Positions 51,048 through 60,416 of a DNA stretch of 64,000 nucleotides are shown here, one piece after another. The translations under genes were made by a program, and so were the position numbers. The first letter of the stretch is position 1. Every line of letters starts with the position of its first letter. Origin of the DNA: Microbacterium sp. SYP-A9085 (GTDB lineage: Bacteria > Actinomycetota > Actinomycetes > Actinomycetales > Microbacteriaceae); NCBI RefSeq assembly GCF_009649635.1, contig NZ_WJII01000001.1:620001-684000 (forward strand), given 5' to 3'. Under the pieces are notes generated by a model. That model was not told the origin of the DNA, searched no databases, and worked only from the letters and a program-made list of their open reading frames with translations.

Positions 51048-52286
51048 ATGGTCTTCCAGGGCTCGAGTGCCGCGCTGTCACACACCGGCAAGGTGCGGTC
51101 GAACAACCAGGACTCCGGTTACTCGGGCTCGAACCTCTTCATCGTCGCCGACGGGATGGGCGGGCACGCCGGCGGGGATGTCGCATCCAGCATCGCCATA
51201 GCGCGCCTGGAAGGGCTCGACCACGCCTACGAGACGCCGGCGGATGCCGAGCGCACACTGCAGCGGGCGATCACCGCCGCGGCCGGCGACCTCATCGACA
51301 CCGTGAAGCTCCAGCCGGAGCTGGCCGGCATGGGCACCACCGTGTGCGCGATCATCATGGTCGACGAATACGCAGTCATCGCGCACATCGGCGACTCGCG
51401 CATCTACCTGTACCGCGACGACGCTTTCACCCAGATCACGACCGACCACACGTTCGTGCAGCGCCTCGTGGACTCCGGCCGCATCACGCCGGAGGAGGCG
51501 CGCTTCCACCCGCGCCGGTCCGTGCTGATGCGGGTGCTCGGCGACATGGACGCCGACCCCGAGGTCGATACGTTCATCATGCCGACCCAGCCCGGCGACC
51601 GGTGGCTGCTGTGCTCGGACGGCTTGTCCGGCGTCGTGGACGACGCGCACACGGCGAAGCTGCTCGCGCTGGGCCTGGCGCCGGGCCGCACCGCCGACAT
51701 GCTGCTCAAGCAGGCGCTGGACGGGGGCGCCCCCGACAACGTGACGATAGTGATTGTGGATGTCGGCGGGCAGCATCCCGTCGTCTCCGGCACCCCCACG
51801 ATCGTCGGCGCCGCCGCGACGCCGAAGGGGATCGAGGTGCCCGCCGCCCGCCCTGGCCGCGTGTCGTGGCTGCATCTGAGCCGGCAGGCGGCCAACGAGC
51901 CCACCCACTTCGAACCCGCCGCCGAGGAGTTCCTCGAAGAGCTGATCGAGGAGGACCGCCGACGCGCCCGGCGCCGGCGCCTGGGGTGGATCGCCGGCCT
52001 GATCCTCGTGCTCGCGCTGATCGCGGCCGCCCTGTTCGGCGCCTACCAGTGGACGCAGACGCGCTTCTTCGTCGGCGCAGACGAGGACAGCGTCGTGATC
52101 TTCCGCGGCGTCCAGCAGAACATCGGCCCGATCTCGCTGTCCACCCCGTACGAGGACACCGGTCTGCCGCTCGGCGTGCTGCCCGAGTTCGAACGCCAGG
52201 TCGTGCGCGGCACCATCTCTGCGGACTCGCTCGCCGACGCCGAGCACATCGTCGACCAGCTGCGTCAGAACGTGGGAGGTGGATGA
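51048..52286 (+). CDS. pstP: PP2C-type Ser/Thr phosphatase PstP
   Basis: This 412-residue phosphatase removes phosphates from PknA/PknB and their substrates. The PP2C domain (about residues 5-235) has metal-binding motifs NNQDS (D22), DGMGGHAGG (D35), SAGDSR-like IGDSRIYL, CSDGLSG and GAPDNVT. An acidic/arginine linker (EEFLEELIEEDRRRARRRRL) is followed by a membrane helix (WIAGLILVLALIAAALFGAY near 308-327) and an extracellular tail of about 85 residues. It overlaps rodA by ATGA. Confidence 0.95.
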   Translation: MVFQGSSAALSHTGKVRSNNQDSGYSGSNLFIVADGMGGHAGGDVASSIAIARLEGLDHAYETPADAERTLQRAITAAAGDLIDTVKLQPELAGMGTTVCAIIMVDEYAVIAHIGDSRIYLYRDDAFTQITTDHTFVQRLVDSGRITPEEARFHPRRSVLMRVLGDMDADPEVDTFIMPTQPGDRWLLCSDGLSGVVDDAHTAKLLALGLAPGRTADMLLKQALDGGAPDNVTIVIVDVGGQHPVVSGTPTIVGAAATPKGIEVPAARPGRVSWLHLSRQAANEPTHFEPAAEEFLEELIEEDRRRARRRRLGWIAGLILVLALIAAALFGAYQWTQTRFFVGADEDSVVIFRGVQQNIGPISLSTPYEDTGLPLGVLPEFERQVVRGTISADSLADAEHIVDQLRQNVGGG

Positions 52287-53707
52287 TGCGCACACCCCCC
52301 GGCGGCACCGCCGCCGTCCGCCCGGGGCCCCCCGCCCCGCCGCCCGGCGACGCCGACACCGCCGTGCTGCGGGCGCTGCGCAAGATCCGCGTGCCGCAGA
52401 CACAGCGCAACCGGGAGCTGGCCCTCCTCATCTTCGCGTTCGCCATCAACGGCGCCGCCGTGATGCTCGTGCAGCTGGGGGCGGCGGGCGAGATCGACCC
52501 GAAGTTCCTCTACTACCTCGGCGTGCTCACGGCGCTCGCGCTCGCGCTGCACATCACACTGCGGATCGTGGCCCGAGACGCCGACCCGTTCGTGGTCCCG
52601 ATCGGGACGGTGCTGACCGGCCTCGGCCTGGCCGAGATCTACCGCATCGACGTGGCCAAGCACCTGCACGGCTGGGCGGCGTTCTCCATCCGGCAGCTGG
52701 CGTGGGCCGGTATTGCGCTCGTGGGCGCGATGCTGCTGGTGGTCCTGCTGCGCAACTACCGGGTGCTCTTCCGCTACACGTACATCTTCGGGTTCGTCGG
52801 CATCCTCCTGCTGCTCCTGCCGATTGTGCCGGGACTGGGCACGGACGCGAACGCCGACGTGTGGGTCTCGCTGGGCTTCTTCTCGTTCCAGCCCGGCGAG
52901 CTCGCCAAGATCTGCCTGGCCATCTTCTTCGCCGGCTACCTCGTGCGCACGCGCGACGCGCTGACCTCGGTCGGCACCCGGTTCCTCGGGTTCACGTGGC
53001 CGCGCGCCCGCGAGCTCGGCCCGCTGCTGGTGGTCTGGCTGGTCTCGCTCGGCATCATCGTGATGCAGCGCGACCTTGGCACCGGCCTTCTCATCTTCGG
53101 CATGTTCGTGGCGATGCTGTACATCGCCACCGGCAAGACGAGCTGGGTGCTGATGGGTGTCGTGCTCGCCGTGGGCGGCGCGTTCCTGGCATCCCGGGTC
53201 TTGCCGTATGTCCAGGGCCGCTTCACGAACTGGCTCGATGCGTTCAACCCGGCCCTGATGGACGGCAGCAGCTTCCAGCTGGTCAACGGCATCTTCGGGA
53301 TGGCGCAGGGCGGCCTGATCGGCACCGGCCTCGGCCAGGGTCGCCCGTACCTGACGCCGCTGTCGCAGAGCGACTACATCTTCCCGAGCCTGGGGGAGGA
53401 GATCGGCCTGATCGGCCTTTTCGCGATCCTCGTCCTGTACATGGTGTTCACCAGCCGCGGTCTGCGCGTGGGCCTGAACGGACAGGATGACTTCGGCAAG
53501 CTCCTGGCCGTCGGCGTCTCCTTCACCATCGCGCTGCAGGTGTTCATCATGGTCGGCGGCGTCACTCGGCTCATCCCCCTGACCGGCCTGACCACCCCGT
53601 TCCTGGCGGCCGGCGGATCCTCGCTCGTGGCGAACTGGCTGATCGTGGCGATCCTGCTGCGGATCTCGGACGCCGTGCGCTCCCGTCCTCGGGTGGTGAT
53701 CGGCTGA
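52283..53707 (+). CDS. rodA: SEDS-family glycosyltransferase RodA/FtsW
   Basis: The 474-residue integral membrane protein polymerises glycan strands of peptidoglycan together with a class B PBP. About ten helices and the SEDS motifs FFSFQPGELAKICLAIFFAGYL, QRDLGTGLLIFGMF and FPSLGEEIGLIGLF are seen, and the conserved final GGSSLVANW. It begins with an alanine/proline-rich cytosolic tail. Position before pbpA in the operon matches rodA/ftsW-type genes here. The ATG at 52283 overlaps pstP. Confidence 0.94.
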   Translation: MMRTPPGGTAAVRPGPPAPPPGDADTAVLRALRKIRVPQTQRNRELALLIFAFAINGAAVMLVQLGAAGEIDPKFLYYLGVLTALALALHITLRIVARDADPFVVPIGTVLTGLGLAEIYRIDVAKHLHGWAAFSIRQLAWAGIALVGAMLLVVLLRNYRVLFRYTYIFGFVGILLLLLPIVPGLGTDANADVWVSLGFFSFQPGELAKICLAIFFAGYLVRTRDALTSVGTRFLGFTWPRARELGPLLVVWLVSLGIIVMQRDLGTGLLIFGMFVAMLYIATGKTSWVLMGVVLAVGGAFLASRVLPYVQGRFTNWLDAFNPALMDGSSFQLVNGIFGMAQGGLIGTGLGQGRPYLTPLSQSDYIFPSLGEEIGLIGLFAILVLYMVFTSRGLRVGLNGQDDFGKLLAVGVSFTIALQVFIMVGGVTRLIPLTGLTTPFLAAGGSSLVANWLIVAILLRISDAVRSRPRVVIG

Positions 53708-53753
53708 TGGCGACACCACCGACCATGCCCGCGAAGACGAGAGGGGCGACGCG

Positions 53754-55211
53754 ATGACGAAGGAATTGCGGCGCCTGTCGCTCATCCTGCTGGCGATGTT
53801 CCTGGCACTGTTCTGCTCGACCAGCGTCATCCAGGTTGTGCAGGCCGACACCCTGGCCCAGAACCCCGCGAACAAGCGCGCCCTGTACGACTCGTTCGAC
53901 GTGCAGCGCGGGTCGATCATCGCGAGCGGGTCGGCGATAGCCAGCTCGGTGCCGTCGAAAGACCTGTACAGCTGGCAGCGCCAGTACGTCGACCCGCAGA
54001 TGTGGGCGCCGGTGACCGGGTACATCAACCCGGTGCTGCAATCCTCGACCGGCATCGAGCAGGCGCTCAACCAGCAGCTGTCCGGCACCGGCAGCTCGCA
54101 GTTCCTGTCCCGTATCGAGCGGCTCGTCACCGGCCAGCCCGCGCGCGGCTCGAACGTCGTGCTGTCGCTGGACGCGAAGGTGCAGAAGGCCGCGTACGAC
54201 GCCCTGGGCAAGCTCCAGGGCGCCGTCATCGCGATCGAGCCGAAGACCGGCCGGATCCTGGCGATGGTGACGACCCCCAGCTTCGACACGAACAAGCTCG
54301 CCTCCCACGACCCGAACGCCGTCAACGCCGACTATGACAAGCTGCTGAACACCCCCACCAACCCGCTGTACAACCGCGCCATCGCCGGGAATCTCAACCC
54401 TCCGGGATCCACGTTCAAGCTCGTGGTGGTCTCGGCGGCACTGGCGTCGGGCCGCTTCACCCCCGCCTCCACTCTGCCCAACCCCGCCCGGTACACGCTC
54501 CCCGGCACGTCCACGCCGATCAGCAACGACACCGGCGGCACATGCGGTCCCGGCAAGGAGGTGTCGATCGCCGACGCGCTGCGGCTCAGCTGCAACATCC
54601 CGATGGCGCAGCTGGCGGTCAAGGTCGGCGCACAGGCGATCCGGGAAGAGGCCGAGAAGTACGGGTTCAACTCCACGTTCGAGCTGCCCCTGGCATCCAC
54701 CCCCTCGTCCTACCCGCGGGTGCTGGATGACGCGCAGACGGCCTTGACCGGGTTCGGCCAGGGCAAGGTCACTGCGACGCCGCTGCAGATGGCGATGGTC
54801 TCGGCGGGGATAGCGAACGGCGGCGTCCTGATGAAGCCCCGCATGGTCGACCAGGTCGTGGCACCCGATCTGTCGGTGCAGCAGCGGTTCGACAGCGAGG
54901 AGTACGGCCGCGTGCTCGATGAAGATCTGAACCGGGAGCTCATCCAGATGATGGTCGCCAATGTCAGCAGGGGCGTCGCGACGAATGCAAGAATTGACGG
55001 GGTCGACGTGGGCGGCAAGACCGGAACAGCGCAGAACGGCGACCACGCCCCGTTCTCACTGTGGTTCACCGGGTTCGCGCCCGCAGAAGACCCCCAGGTA
55101 GCAGTGGCGGTCGTCATAGAGAATGGCGGGGGCGTCGGACAGTCCGGCAGCGGCAACACAATAGCGGCGCCCATCGCGAGGAAGGTCATGGAGGCGGTGT
55201 TGGGTAAATGA
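53754..55211 (+). CDS. pbpA: Class B penicillin-binding protein PbpA
   Basis: The 485-residue transpeptidase cross-links peptidoglycan and is the partner of RodA. It has an N-terminal membrane anchor (LSLILLAMFLALFCSTSVIQV), a dimerisation domain, and the transpeptidase domain with S219-x-x-K222 (PPGSTFK), S279-C-N281 and K422-T-G (GGKTGTAQ). Length fits PbpA (about 490). Its start at 53754 overlaps the stop of a 16-codon open frame that itself begins within the rodA stop codon. It overlaps pknA by ATGA. Confidence 0.95.
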   Translation: MTKELRRLSLILLAMFLALFCSTSVIQVVQADTLAQNPANKRALYDSFDVQRGSIIASGSAIASSVPSKDLYSWQRQYVDPQMWAPVTGYINPVLQSSTGIEQALNQQLSGTGSSQFLSRIERLVTGQPARGSNVVLSLDAKVQKAAYDALGKLQGAVIAIEPKTGRILAMVTTPSFDTNKLASHDPNAVNADYDKLLNTPTNPLYNRAIAGNLNPPGSTFKLVVVSAALASGRFTPASTLPNPARYTLPGTSTPISNDTGGTCGPGKEVSIADALRLSCNIPMAQLAVKVGAQAIREEAEKYGFNSTFELPLASTPSSYPRVLDDAQTALTGFGQGKVTATPLQMAMVSAGIANGGVLMKPRMVDQVVAPDLSVQQRFDSEEYGRVLDEDLNRELIQMMVANVSRGVATNARIDGVDVGGKTGTAQNGDHAPFSLWFTGFAPAEDPQVAVAVVIENGGGVGQSGSGNTIAAPIARKVMEAVLGK

Positions 55212-56995
55212 GACCGACGCAGGGCGTGACCTTCGGCGGCCGCTACGAGCTCGACTCGCGGATCGCGATCGGCGGGATGGGCGAGGTCTGGGAGGCCACC
55301 GACCACGTCATCGGCCGCACCGTCGCGATCAAGATCCTCAAAGACGAATACATGGGCGACCCGGGCTTCCTCGAGCGCTTCCGCGCCGAGGCGCGGCACG
55401 CGGCCCTGGTCAACCACGAGGGCATCGCGAGCGTCTTCGACTACGGCGAGGAGAACGGCTCCGCGTTCCTGGTGATGGAGCTCGTGCCCGGCGAGGCGCT
55501 GTCCACGATCCTCGAGCGCGACACCACGCTGTCGACCGACAAGACGCTCGACATCGTCGCGCAGACGGCCGCCGCGCTGCAGGCCGCGCACGCGGCCGGC
55601 CTCGTGCACCGCGACATCAAGCCCGGCAACCTCCTGATCACGCCGGACGGCCGCGTCAAGATCACCGACTTCGGGATCGCCCGGATCGCGGACCAGGTGC
55701 CGCTGACGGCGACGGGGCAGGTGATGGGCACGGTGCAGTACCTGTCGCCCGAGCAGGCGTCCGGGCACCCGGCGTCCCCCGCCACCGACATCTACTCGCT
55801 CGGCATCGTCGCGTACGAGTGCCTGGCAGGGAAGCGCCCGTTCACGGGCGAGTCGCAGGTGGCGATAGCGATGGCGCAGATCAACGAGCAGCCGCCGCCG
55901 CTGCCGGGCACCATCGGCCAGCCGGTGCAGAACCTCGTGATGTCGATGATCGCGAAGAAGCCCGAGGACCGGCCCGCCTCCACCGCCATCGTCGCGCGCG
56001 CCGCGACGGCGCTGCGCCGCGGCGACATGGCGGCCGCGATAGCGGCGGTCCCCGCGATCGCCCCCGGGGTGGATGCCACGACCCGCCTGCTCACCGCCGC
56101 CGACGACACCAAGGCGGCCACGATGCTGATGCCGTCGGCCGCGGTCGCCGGCGGCGCCGGGGCCATGGCCGCCGTCGAACACGGCGAGTCGGGCAAGCGC
56201 AAGCGCAGCCCGTGGACGTGGCCGCTGATCGCGCTGATAGTGCTGCTGCTGATAGTGCTCGGCGGCACGCTGTGGGCCATCTTCGGCAATACCACGCCGG
56301 ACGCGTCCCGGTCGTCGACTCCGCCGTCGACCCCGCCGTCCACGGCCGCCACGCCGACGGACGCGCCCGTGAACGTGGGCGCCCTGGGCCTGGTCGGGAT
56401 GCCGTGCGCGGACGCGCAGGACGTGCTGACGCAGAACCGGCTCGAGTCGAAGACGAAGCCCGGGTCGCCCGCCGCGTCGAAGGACGAGGCGAACCAGGTG
56501 CAGGCGGTGTCCAACGACGGCAACGCGACGCCGGGCGACACGATCACGCTCACCTGCTCGACGGAGCCCACCGAGCTCACGAAGCAGCCCGGGCCCGCGT
56601 CGGTGACCGGCACCGGTGACGGCGGCGCCCCCGTGGCCGGCGGACCCGTGCGCGTGCAGCTGCCTGCGTACACGTGCCCGAGCGGTACCGGAAACCTGGA
56701 TTCGTACACGGTGACGGCCACGAAGGGACGGTTCATCAACGGCAGCGACTCCGGCAACAGCTCGACGATCACGACCGGACCGAACCCCGGCGATCTGCAG
56801 CTGACGGTGACCGGCTCGGAGGGCGACCAGCTCCAGATCGGCTACACCGCGACCTGTCGCAGCAACACGGGTACTCGCACATCGCCGCCGTCGACGACGC
56901 AGTCCTTCGACATCGCGGCCGCGCCGGAGCAGCAGCCGTCCACCCCGCCCAGCGACGGCGGCGGGCCGGAGCCGACCGCCACCACCCAGCCCTGA
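55208..56995 (+). CDS. pknA: Serine/threonine kinase PknA
   Basis: The 595-residue transmembrane kinase has a P-loop GGMGEVW, K42, HRD with D136 (VHRDIKPGN) and DFG with D154. The kinase domain ends near residue 270, followed by an Ala-rich linker, a membrane helix (about 334-356) and an extracellular part with Thr/Pro-rich stretches and a PASTA-like segment (LVGMPCADAQDVLTQNRL). It controls growth and division with PknB. It starts four bases inside pbpA. Confidence 0.94.
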   Translation: MRPTQGVTFGGRYELDSRIAIGGMGEVWEATDHVIGRTVAIKILKDEYMGDPGFLERFRAEARHAALVNHEGIASVFDYGEENGSAFLVMELVPGEALSTILERDTTLSTDKTLDIVAQTAAALQAAHAAGLVHRDIKPGNLLITPDGRVKITDFGIARIADQVPLTATGQVMGTVQYLSPEQASGHPASPATDIYSLGIVAYECLAGKRPFTGESQVAIAMAQINEQPPPLPGTIGQPVQNLVMSMIAKKPEDRPASTAIVARAATALRRGDMAAAIAAVPAIAPGVDATTRLLTAADDTKAATMLMPSAAVAGGAGAMAAVEHGESGKRKRSPWTWPLIALIVLLLIVLGGTLWAIFGNTTPDASRSSTPPSTPPSTAATPTDAPVNVGALGLVGMPCADAQDVLTQNRLESKTKPGSPAASKDEANQVQAVSNDGNATPGDTITLTCSTEPTELTKQPGPASVTGTGDGGAPVAGGPVRVQLPAYTCPSGTGNLDSYTVTATKGRFINGSDSGNSSTITTGPNPGDLQLTVTGSEGDQLQIGYTATCRSNTGTRTSPPSTTQSFDIAAAPEQQPSTPPSDGGGPEPTATTQP

Positions 56996-57020
56996 CCCAG
57001 GCCGGCCGGCGCCGGTCGGT

Positions 57021-57026
57021 TAGGCT
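57021..57026 (+). promoter_or_regulatory. Candidate -10 box (TAGGCT) of pknB
   Basis: TAGGCT is 27 bases before the pknB GTG. The leader contains AGGGAGAGA, a good ribosome-binding site, so pknB could be read from its own promoter as well as from the operon. Confidence 0.4.
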
Positions 57027-57053
57027 GTCAGCTGGTCCATCGCAGGGAGAGAA

Positions 57054-58775
57054 GTGTCACCCGAGCCGCGCGTGCTGTCCGGACGCTACCGCGTCGACGA
57101 GCCCATCGGGCACGGCGGAATGGCGGCCGTGTTCCGCGGTTACGACCTCACCCTGGGCCGCCCCGTAGCCATCAAGATCCTCAACAGCGAGCTCGCGGCC
57201 GACAGCACTTTCCGCACCCGGTTCCGCCTGGAGGCGCAGGCGGCGTCGCGGATGTCGAGCACCGCCATCGTGCGCGTCTACGACGCCGGCGAGGACACCG
57301 AGACCGACGAGACCGGCCGTGCCCGGCACGTGCCGTTCATCGTGATGGAGCTGGTCCGCGGACGGCTGCTGAAGGACATCATCGCCGCCGGCCCCGTGCC
57401 GCTGGATGACACGGTCCGCTACGTCGACGGCATCCTCGAGGCACTCGAGTACTCGCACCGCGCCGGCGTCGTGCACCGCGACATCAAGCCCGGCAACGTC
57501 ATGATCACCCCGTCCGGCCAGGTCAAGGTGATGGACTTCGGCATCGCGCGGGCGGTCTCCGACTCCTCGTCGACAGTGGCCGAGACCACGACGATCCTCG
57601 GTACCGCCGCGTACTTCTCCCCGGAGCAGGCCAAGGGCGACGTCGTCGACGCGCGCACCGACCTGTACTCCACGGGCGTGGTCCTGTACGAACTGCTCAC
57701 CGGGCGCCAGCCGTTCCGCGGCGACACCCCGGTGGCCGTCGCGTACCAGCATGTGAGCGAGGCGCCGACCCCGCCGTCCGAGCTGGCCGAGACGGTGCCG
57801 CGGGCGATGGATGCCGTCGTCCTGCGCGCTCTCGCGAAGGACCCCTTCCAGCGGTACCCGGATGCCGGGGCCTTCCGGGAGTCGCTGGATGCTGCCGTCA
57901 CCGGCGCGGCGCCGTCGCAGCGCGAGGTCGACACGCTCGCCCATGCACTGTACGGGCCGGATCCGCGGCAGGCGGCCCAGACCGCCCGGTCACTGCGCCA
58001 GCTGAGCACCGATACCACGATGAAGCGGACGCAGGCGGGGCCGCCCGCCGCGTGGATCTGGGCGGGCGTCGCCGTGCTCGCGGTGCTCCTGATCTCCGTG
58101 CTGATCTGGGTGCTGACGATGCGGCCGGGCAGTGTCGTCCCCACGGGGTCGCGGATAGTGCCGGATGTCGTCGGGCTGACATGGGAGGCCGCGAACGGCA
58201 AGCTCGCGGCGGAGGACCTGAACTCGCATCGCGTCGACGAAGCCAGCGACACGGTGCCCGAGGGCCACGTCGTGCGGACCGACCCGGCATCGGGCGTCTC
58301 GGTCGCGCGGGAATCCGAGGTCACGGTGCACGTGTCGAAGGGTCCCGAGGCCACGGCCGTGCCGACGCTCGTCGGCCTCTCCCGCGCGCAGGCCGAGAAG
58401 GCCATCGAGGACGCGGGGCTGACCCTCGGACAGGTGCGCCCCCAAGAAGATCCGGATGCCGCCGCCGACACGGTGCTCGAGTCCAGTCCGAAGGAGGGGG
58501 ACTCCGTGCCGCGCGCGTCGGTGGTCGACCTCGTGGTGGCCACCGGCACGGTGACCGTCATCGACCTGACCCGGAACTATGCGCTGGACCAGGCGCAGGC
58601 GGCGCTGAAGGCGCTCAAGCTGCAGGTGACGGTGCAGGACAACGGCCCGTGCGGGGAGGGCGAGCACCCGAACACGGTGCTGTCGCAATCCGCCGGTCCC
58701 GGCGAGGTGCCGATCCACTCCGCCGTGACGCTCGTGTCGTGCTCGGCGGCACCCAGTCCCAGCCCGGAAGGCTGA
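57054..58775 (+). CDS. pknB: Serine/threonine kinase PknB with PASTA repeats
   Basis: The 573-residue kinase senses muropeptides outside the cell. The kinase domain has GHGGMAAVF, K41, HRD with D143 and DFG with D161; a membrane helix lies near 333-356 (AWIWAGVAVLAVLLISVLIW). Three PASTA domains follow (about 365-430, 432-500, 500-565), each opening with a V-P or I-D plus Leu pattern such as VPTLVGLSRAQAEKAIEDAGL. The last carries a C...C pair. Many family members have four PASTA domains, so this has one fewer. It ends three bases before the convergent pabA gene. Confidence 0.95.
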   Translation: MSPEPRVLSGRYRVDEPIGHGGMAAVFRGYDLTLGRPVAIKILNSELAADSTFRTRFRLEAQAASRMSSTAIVRVYDAGEDTETDETGRARHVPFIVMELVRGRLLKDIIAAGPVPLDDTVRYVDGILEALEYSHRAGVVHRDIKPGNVMITPSGQVKVMDFGIARAVSDSSSTVAETTTILGTAAYFSPEQAKGDVVDARTDLYSTGVVLYELLTGRQPFRGDTPVAVAYQHVSEAPTPPSELAETVPRAMDAVVLRALAKDPFQRYPDAGAFRESLDAAVTGAAPSQREVDTLAHALYGPDPRQAAQTARSLRQLSTDTTMKRTQAGPPAAWIWAGVAVLAVLLISVLIWVLTMRPGSVVPTGSRIVPDVVGLTWEAANGKLAAEDLNSHRVDEASDTVPEGHVVRTDPASGVSVARESEVTVHVSKGPEATAVPTLVGLSRAQAEKAIEDAGLTLGQVRPQEDPDAAADTVLESSPKEGDSVPRASVVDLVVATGTVTVIDLTRNYALDQAQAALKALKLQVTVQDNGPCGEGEHPNTVLSQSAGPGEVPIHSAVTLVSCSAAPSPSPEG

Positions 58776-58778
58776 CGG

Positions 58779-59402
58779 TTAGCGCCGGACCGACATCCCG
58801 ATCGCCCGCGCCGGCGCGTCCGGCATCCCGGTGCGGGCCAGCCACGCGGCAAGCATGCGGTGCCCGCCCTCGGTGAGCACGCTCTCCGGGTGGAACTGCA
58901 CGCCCCAGATCGGCGCGGAGCGATGGGCGAGGCCCATCACCACCCCCGAGGGCGTCTGCGCCGTGGTGACGAGCTCGGCGGGCATCCGGGTCACGGCCAG
59001 CGAGTGGTAGCGGCCGGCGGCGAACGGCGTGGGGAGGCCGGCGAACAGCAGCGATCCGTCGTGCTCGACCGGCGAGACCATGCCGTGCATGAGCTCGGGG
59101 GCTTCGCCGACCGCGCCCCCGAACGCGACGGCGATGGCCTGGTGCCCCAGGCACACACCGAGCAGCGGCATCCCGGACTCGTGCGCGGCGCGCACCACGG
59201 GGATGGACGCCCCCGCCTGCTCCGGGGTTCCCGGTCCCGGGGAGATCAGGACGCCGTGGTAGCCGGCGATGGCGTCGGCCGCGGCGCCGCGGTCGATCTC
59301 GTCCGCCTCCACGAGGTGCACGTGCGCCCCGAGCTCGACGAGATAGTCGACGAGGATGTGCACGAAGCTGTCGTGGTTGTCGATCACCAGGATCTCGGTC
59401 AT
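58779..59402 (-). CDS. pabA: Glutamine amidotransferase of chorismate-using enzymes (PabA/TrpG)
   Basis: The 207-residue class I glutamine amidotransferase provides ammonia to aminodeoxychorismate or anthranilate synthase. Motifs are DNHDSFVHILVDYL, the nucleophile region LLGVCLGHQAIA with its cysteine, and QFHPES. In actinobacteria this gene next to pknB is usually PabA. The start at 59402 overlaps the small membrane gene by ATGA. Confidence 0.92.
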   Translation of the reverse strand: MTEILVIDNHDSFVHILVDYLVELGAHVHLVEADEIDRGAAADAIAGYHGVLISPGPGTPEQAGASIPVVRAAHESGMPLLGVCLGHQAIAVAFGGAVGEAPELMHGMVSPVEHDGSLLFAGLPTPFAAGRYHSLAVTRMPAELVTTAQTPSGVVMGLAHRSAPIWGVQFHPESVLTEGGHRMLAAWLARTGMPDAPARAIGMSVRR

Positions 59403-59554
59403 CGCACCGTGACATCCTGCGGATCGATCAGGAGGCTCACCCACGGGAAGACGTAGAAGAACAGCGCGTACAGCACGACGGCCGCGGCAGCGAGCAGGAT
59501 CAGTACGCGCACCCACCAGGGTCCGGGAAGGATGCGCCAGAGGGCCGCGTACAT
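59399..59554 (-). CDS. Small membrane protein between sortase and pabA
   Basis: The 51-residue protein (MYAALWRILPGPWWVRVLILLAAA...) is one hydrophobic helix with an amphipathic WW-rich start and ends DPQDVTVR. It overlaps both the sortase gene (TGATG) and pabA (ATGA), so it is translated with them. Similar small proteins sit at this place in actinobacteria. Function unknown. Confidence 0.78.
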   Translation of the reverse strand: MYAALWRILPGPWWVRVLILLAAAAVVLYALFFYVFPWVSLLIDPQDVTVR

Positions 59555-60351
59555 CAGCTCACCTCCGCGAGCGACGCCGGCGCTCCGTCGGCCCGCGGCG
59601 TGAAGGACTCGAACACGCTGTAGGCGACGATGCGCTCGCTCTTGAAGTACATCGGGCTGCAGCTGGTCATCGTGAGGTACTTCCCGTTCGCCCGGATGCT
59701 GGTCTGCGGCACCGGCTGCAGCACGTCGACGGCGTGCGGCGTGACGTACTCGAGGTTGCGGAACCGGTACGTGTACCAGCCCGCCTTCGTCTCGATGACG
59801 ATGGCGTCGCCCGCCTGCAGGTCGGCGATCCGGTGGAACGGCTTGCCGAACGTCGTGCGGTGGGCGGCCACGGCGACATTGCCGACGGCACCGGGCATGG
59901 GCGTGCCGGGGTAGTGGCCGATGCCGATCGGATCCAGCGTCCGTGCGCGCGAGACGCCGCCCGCCATCGGCACCTGGTAGTCCGCGCCGAAGCGCGGGAT
60001 GCGCATGACCCCGAACACCTGGGCATCCTTCGGCTGCGGCGCTATCACCGGTTTCGCGGCTGCCGCGGGCGCGGGCTCGTCGGTGGGGGCGGGCGCGGGG
60101 GACGCCGTGCGGGACTGCACGAAGTCGTCCTCCCACTGCGCGGTGATGCTCTGCCCGGCGGCGTTCTTCTGGGCCGCGCCGATCCAGTCGCCGATCCACA
60201 GCTGCCACGCCACGAACAGCAGGGTGATCACGCCGGCTGTGATCAGCACCTCACCGAGCACTCCGAAAACGGAAGTCGTGCGGCGTCCCCGGGCGTGTGC
60301 GCCTTCGCGGCGCGACCTCCGCGTCGGCGCGCTTCCGGACAGATCGGCCAC
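59554..60351 (-). CDS. srtE: Class E sortase
   Basis: The 265-residue transpeptidase anchors surface proteins with an LAxTG-type signal to peptidoglycan. It has a cytosolic Arg-rich start, a membrane helix (VLGEVLITAGVITLLFVAWQLWIG), an Ala/Pro linker, and the sortase barrel with H164 (AAHRTTFG), C231 in TMTSCSPMYF (TLxTC-type) and R240 (KSERIVAY). The GTG at 60351 is six bases after TAGACT. It is the first gene of the leftward srtE-small gene-pabA operon. Confidence 0.93.
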   Translation of the reverse strand: MADLSGSAPTRRSRREGAHARGRRTTSVFGVLGEVLITAGVITLLFVAWQLWIGDWIGAAQKNAAGQSITAQWEDDFVQSRTASPAPAPTDEPAPAAAAKPVIAPQPKDAQVFGVMRIPRFGADYQVPMAGGVSRARTLDPIGIGHYPGTPMPGAVGNVAVAAHRTTFGKPFHRIADLQAGDAIVIETKAGWYTYRFRNLEYVTPHAVDVLQPVPQTSIRANGKYLTMTSCSPMYFKSERIVAYSVFESFTPRADGAPASLAEVS

Positions 60352-60357
60352 CGCTGA

Positions 60358-60363
60358 AGTCTA
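60358..60363 (-). promoter_or_regulatory. -10 box (TAGACT) of the sortase gene, leaderless
   Basis: Minus strand: CGATAGACT, six bases (TCAGCG), GTG at 60351. Same box and spacing as crgA on the other side. Confidence 0.6.
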
Positions 60364-60366
60364 TCG

Positions 60367-60384
60367 GGGCGACACGTGTCGCCC
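60367..60384. promoter_or_regulatory. 18-bp perfect palindrome, probable operator
   Basis: GGGCGACACGTGTCGCCC is fully symmetric (core ACGT). It covers bases -16 to -33 relative to the predicted sortase start and -45 to -62 relative to crgA, so it lies between -10 and -35 of the sortase promoter. A dimeric regulator here would repress the sortase operon and could activate crgA. No regulator gene is adjacent. Confidence 0.72.
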
Positions 60385-60416
60385 GCCGGGAGTTCGGTCT
60401 GCGCCACGGTGGCCGA

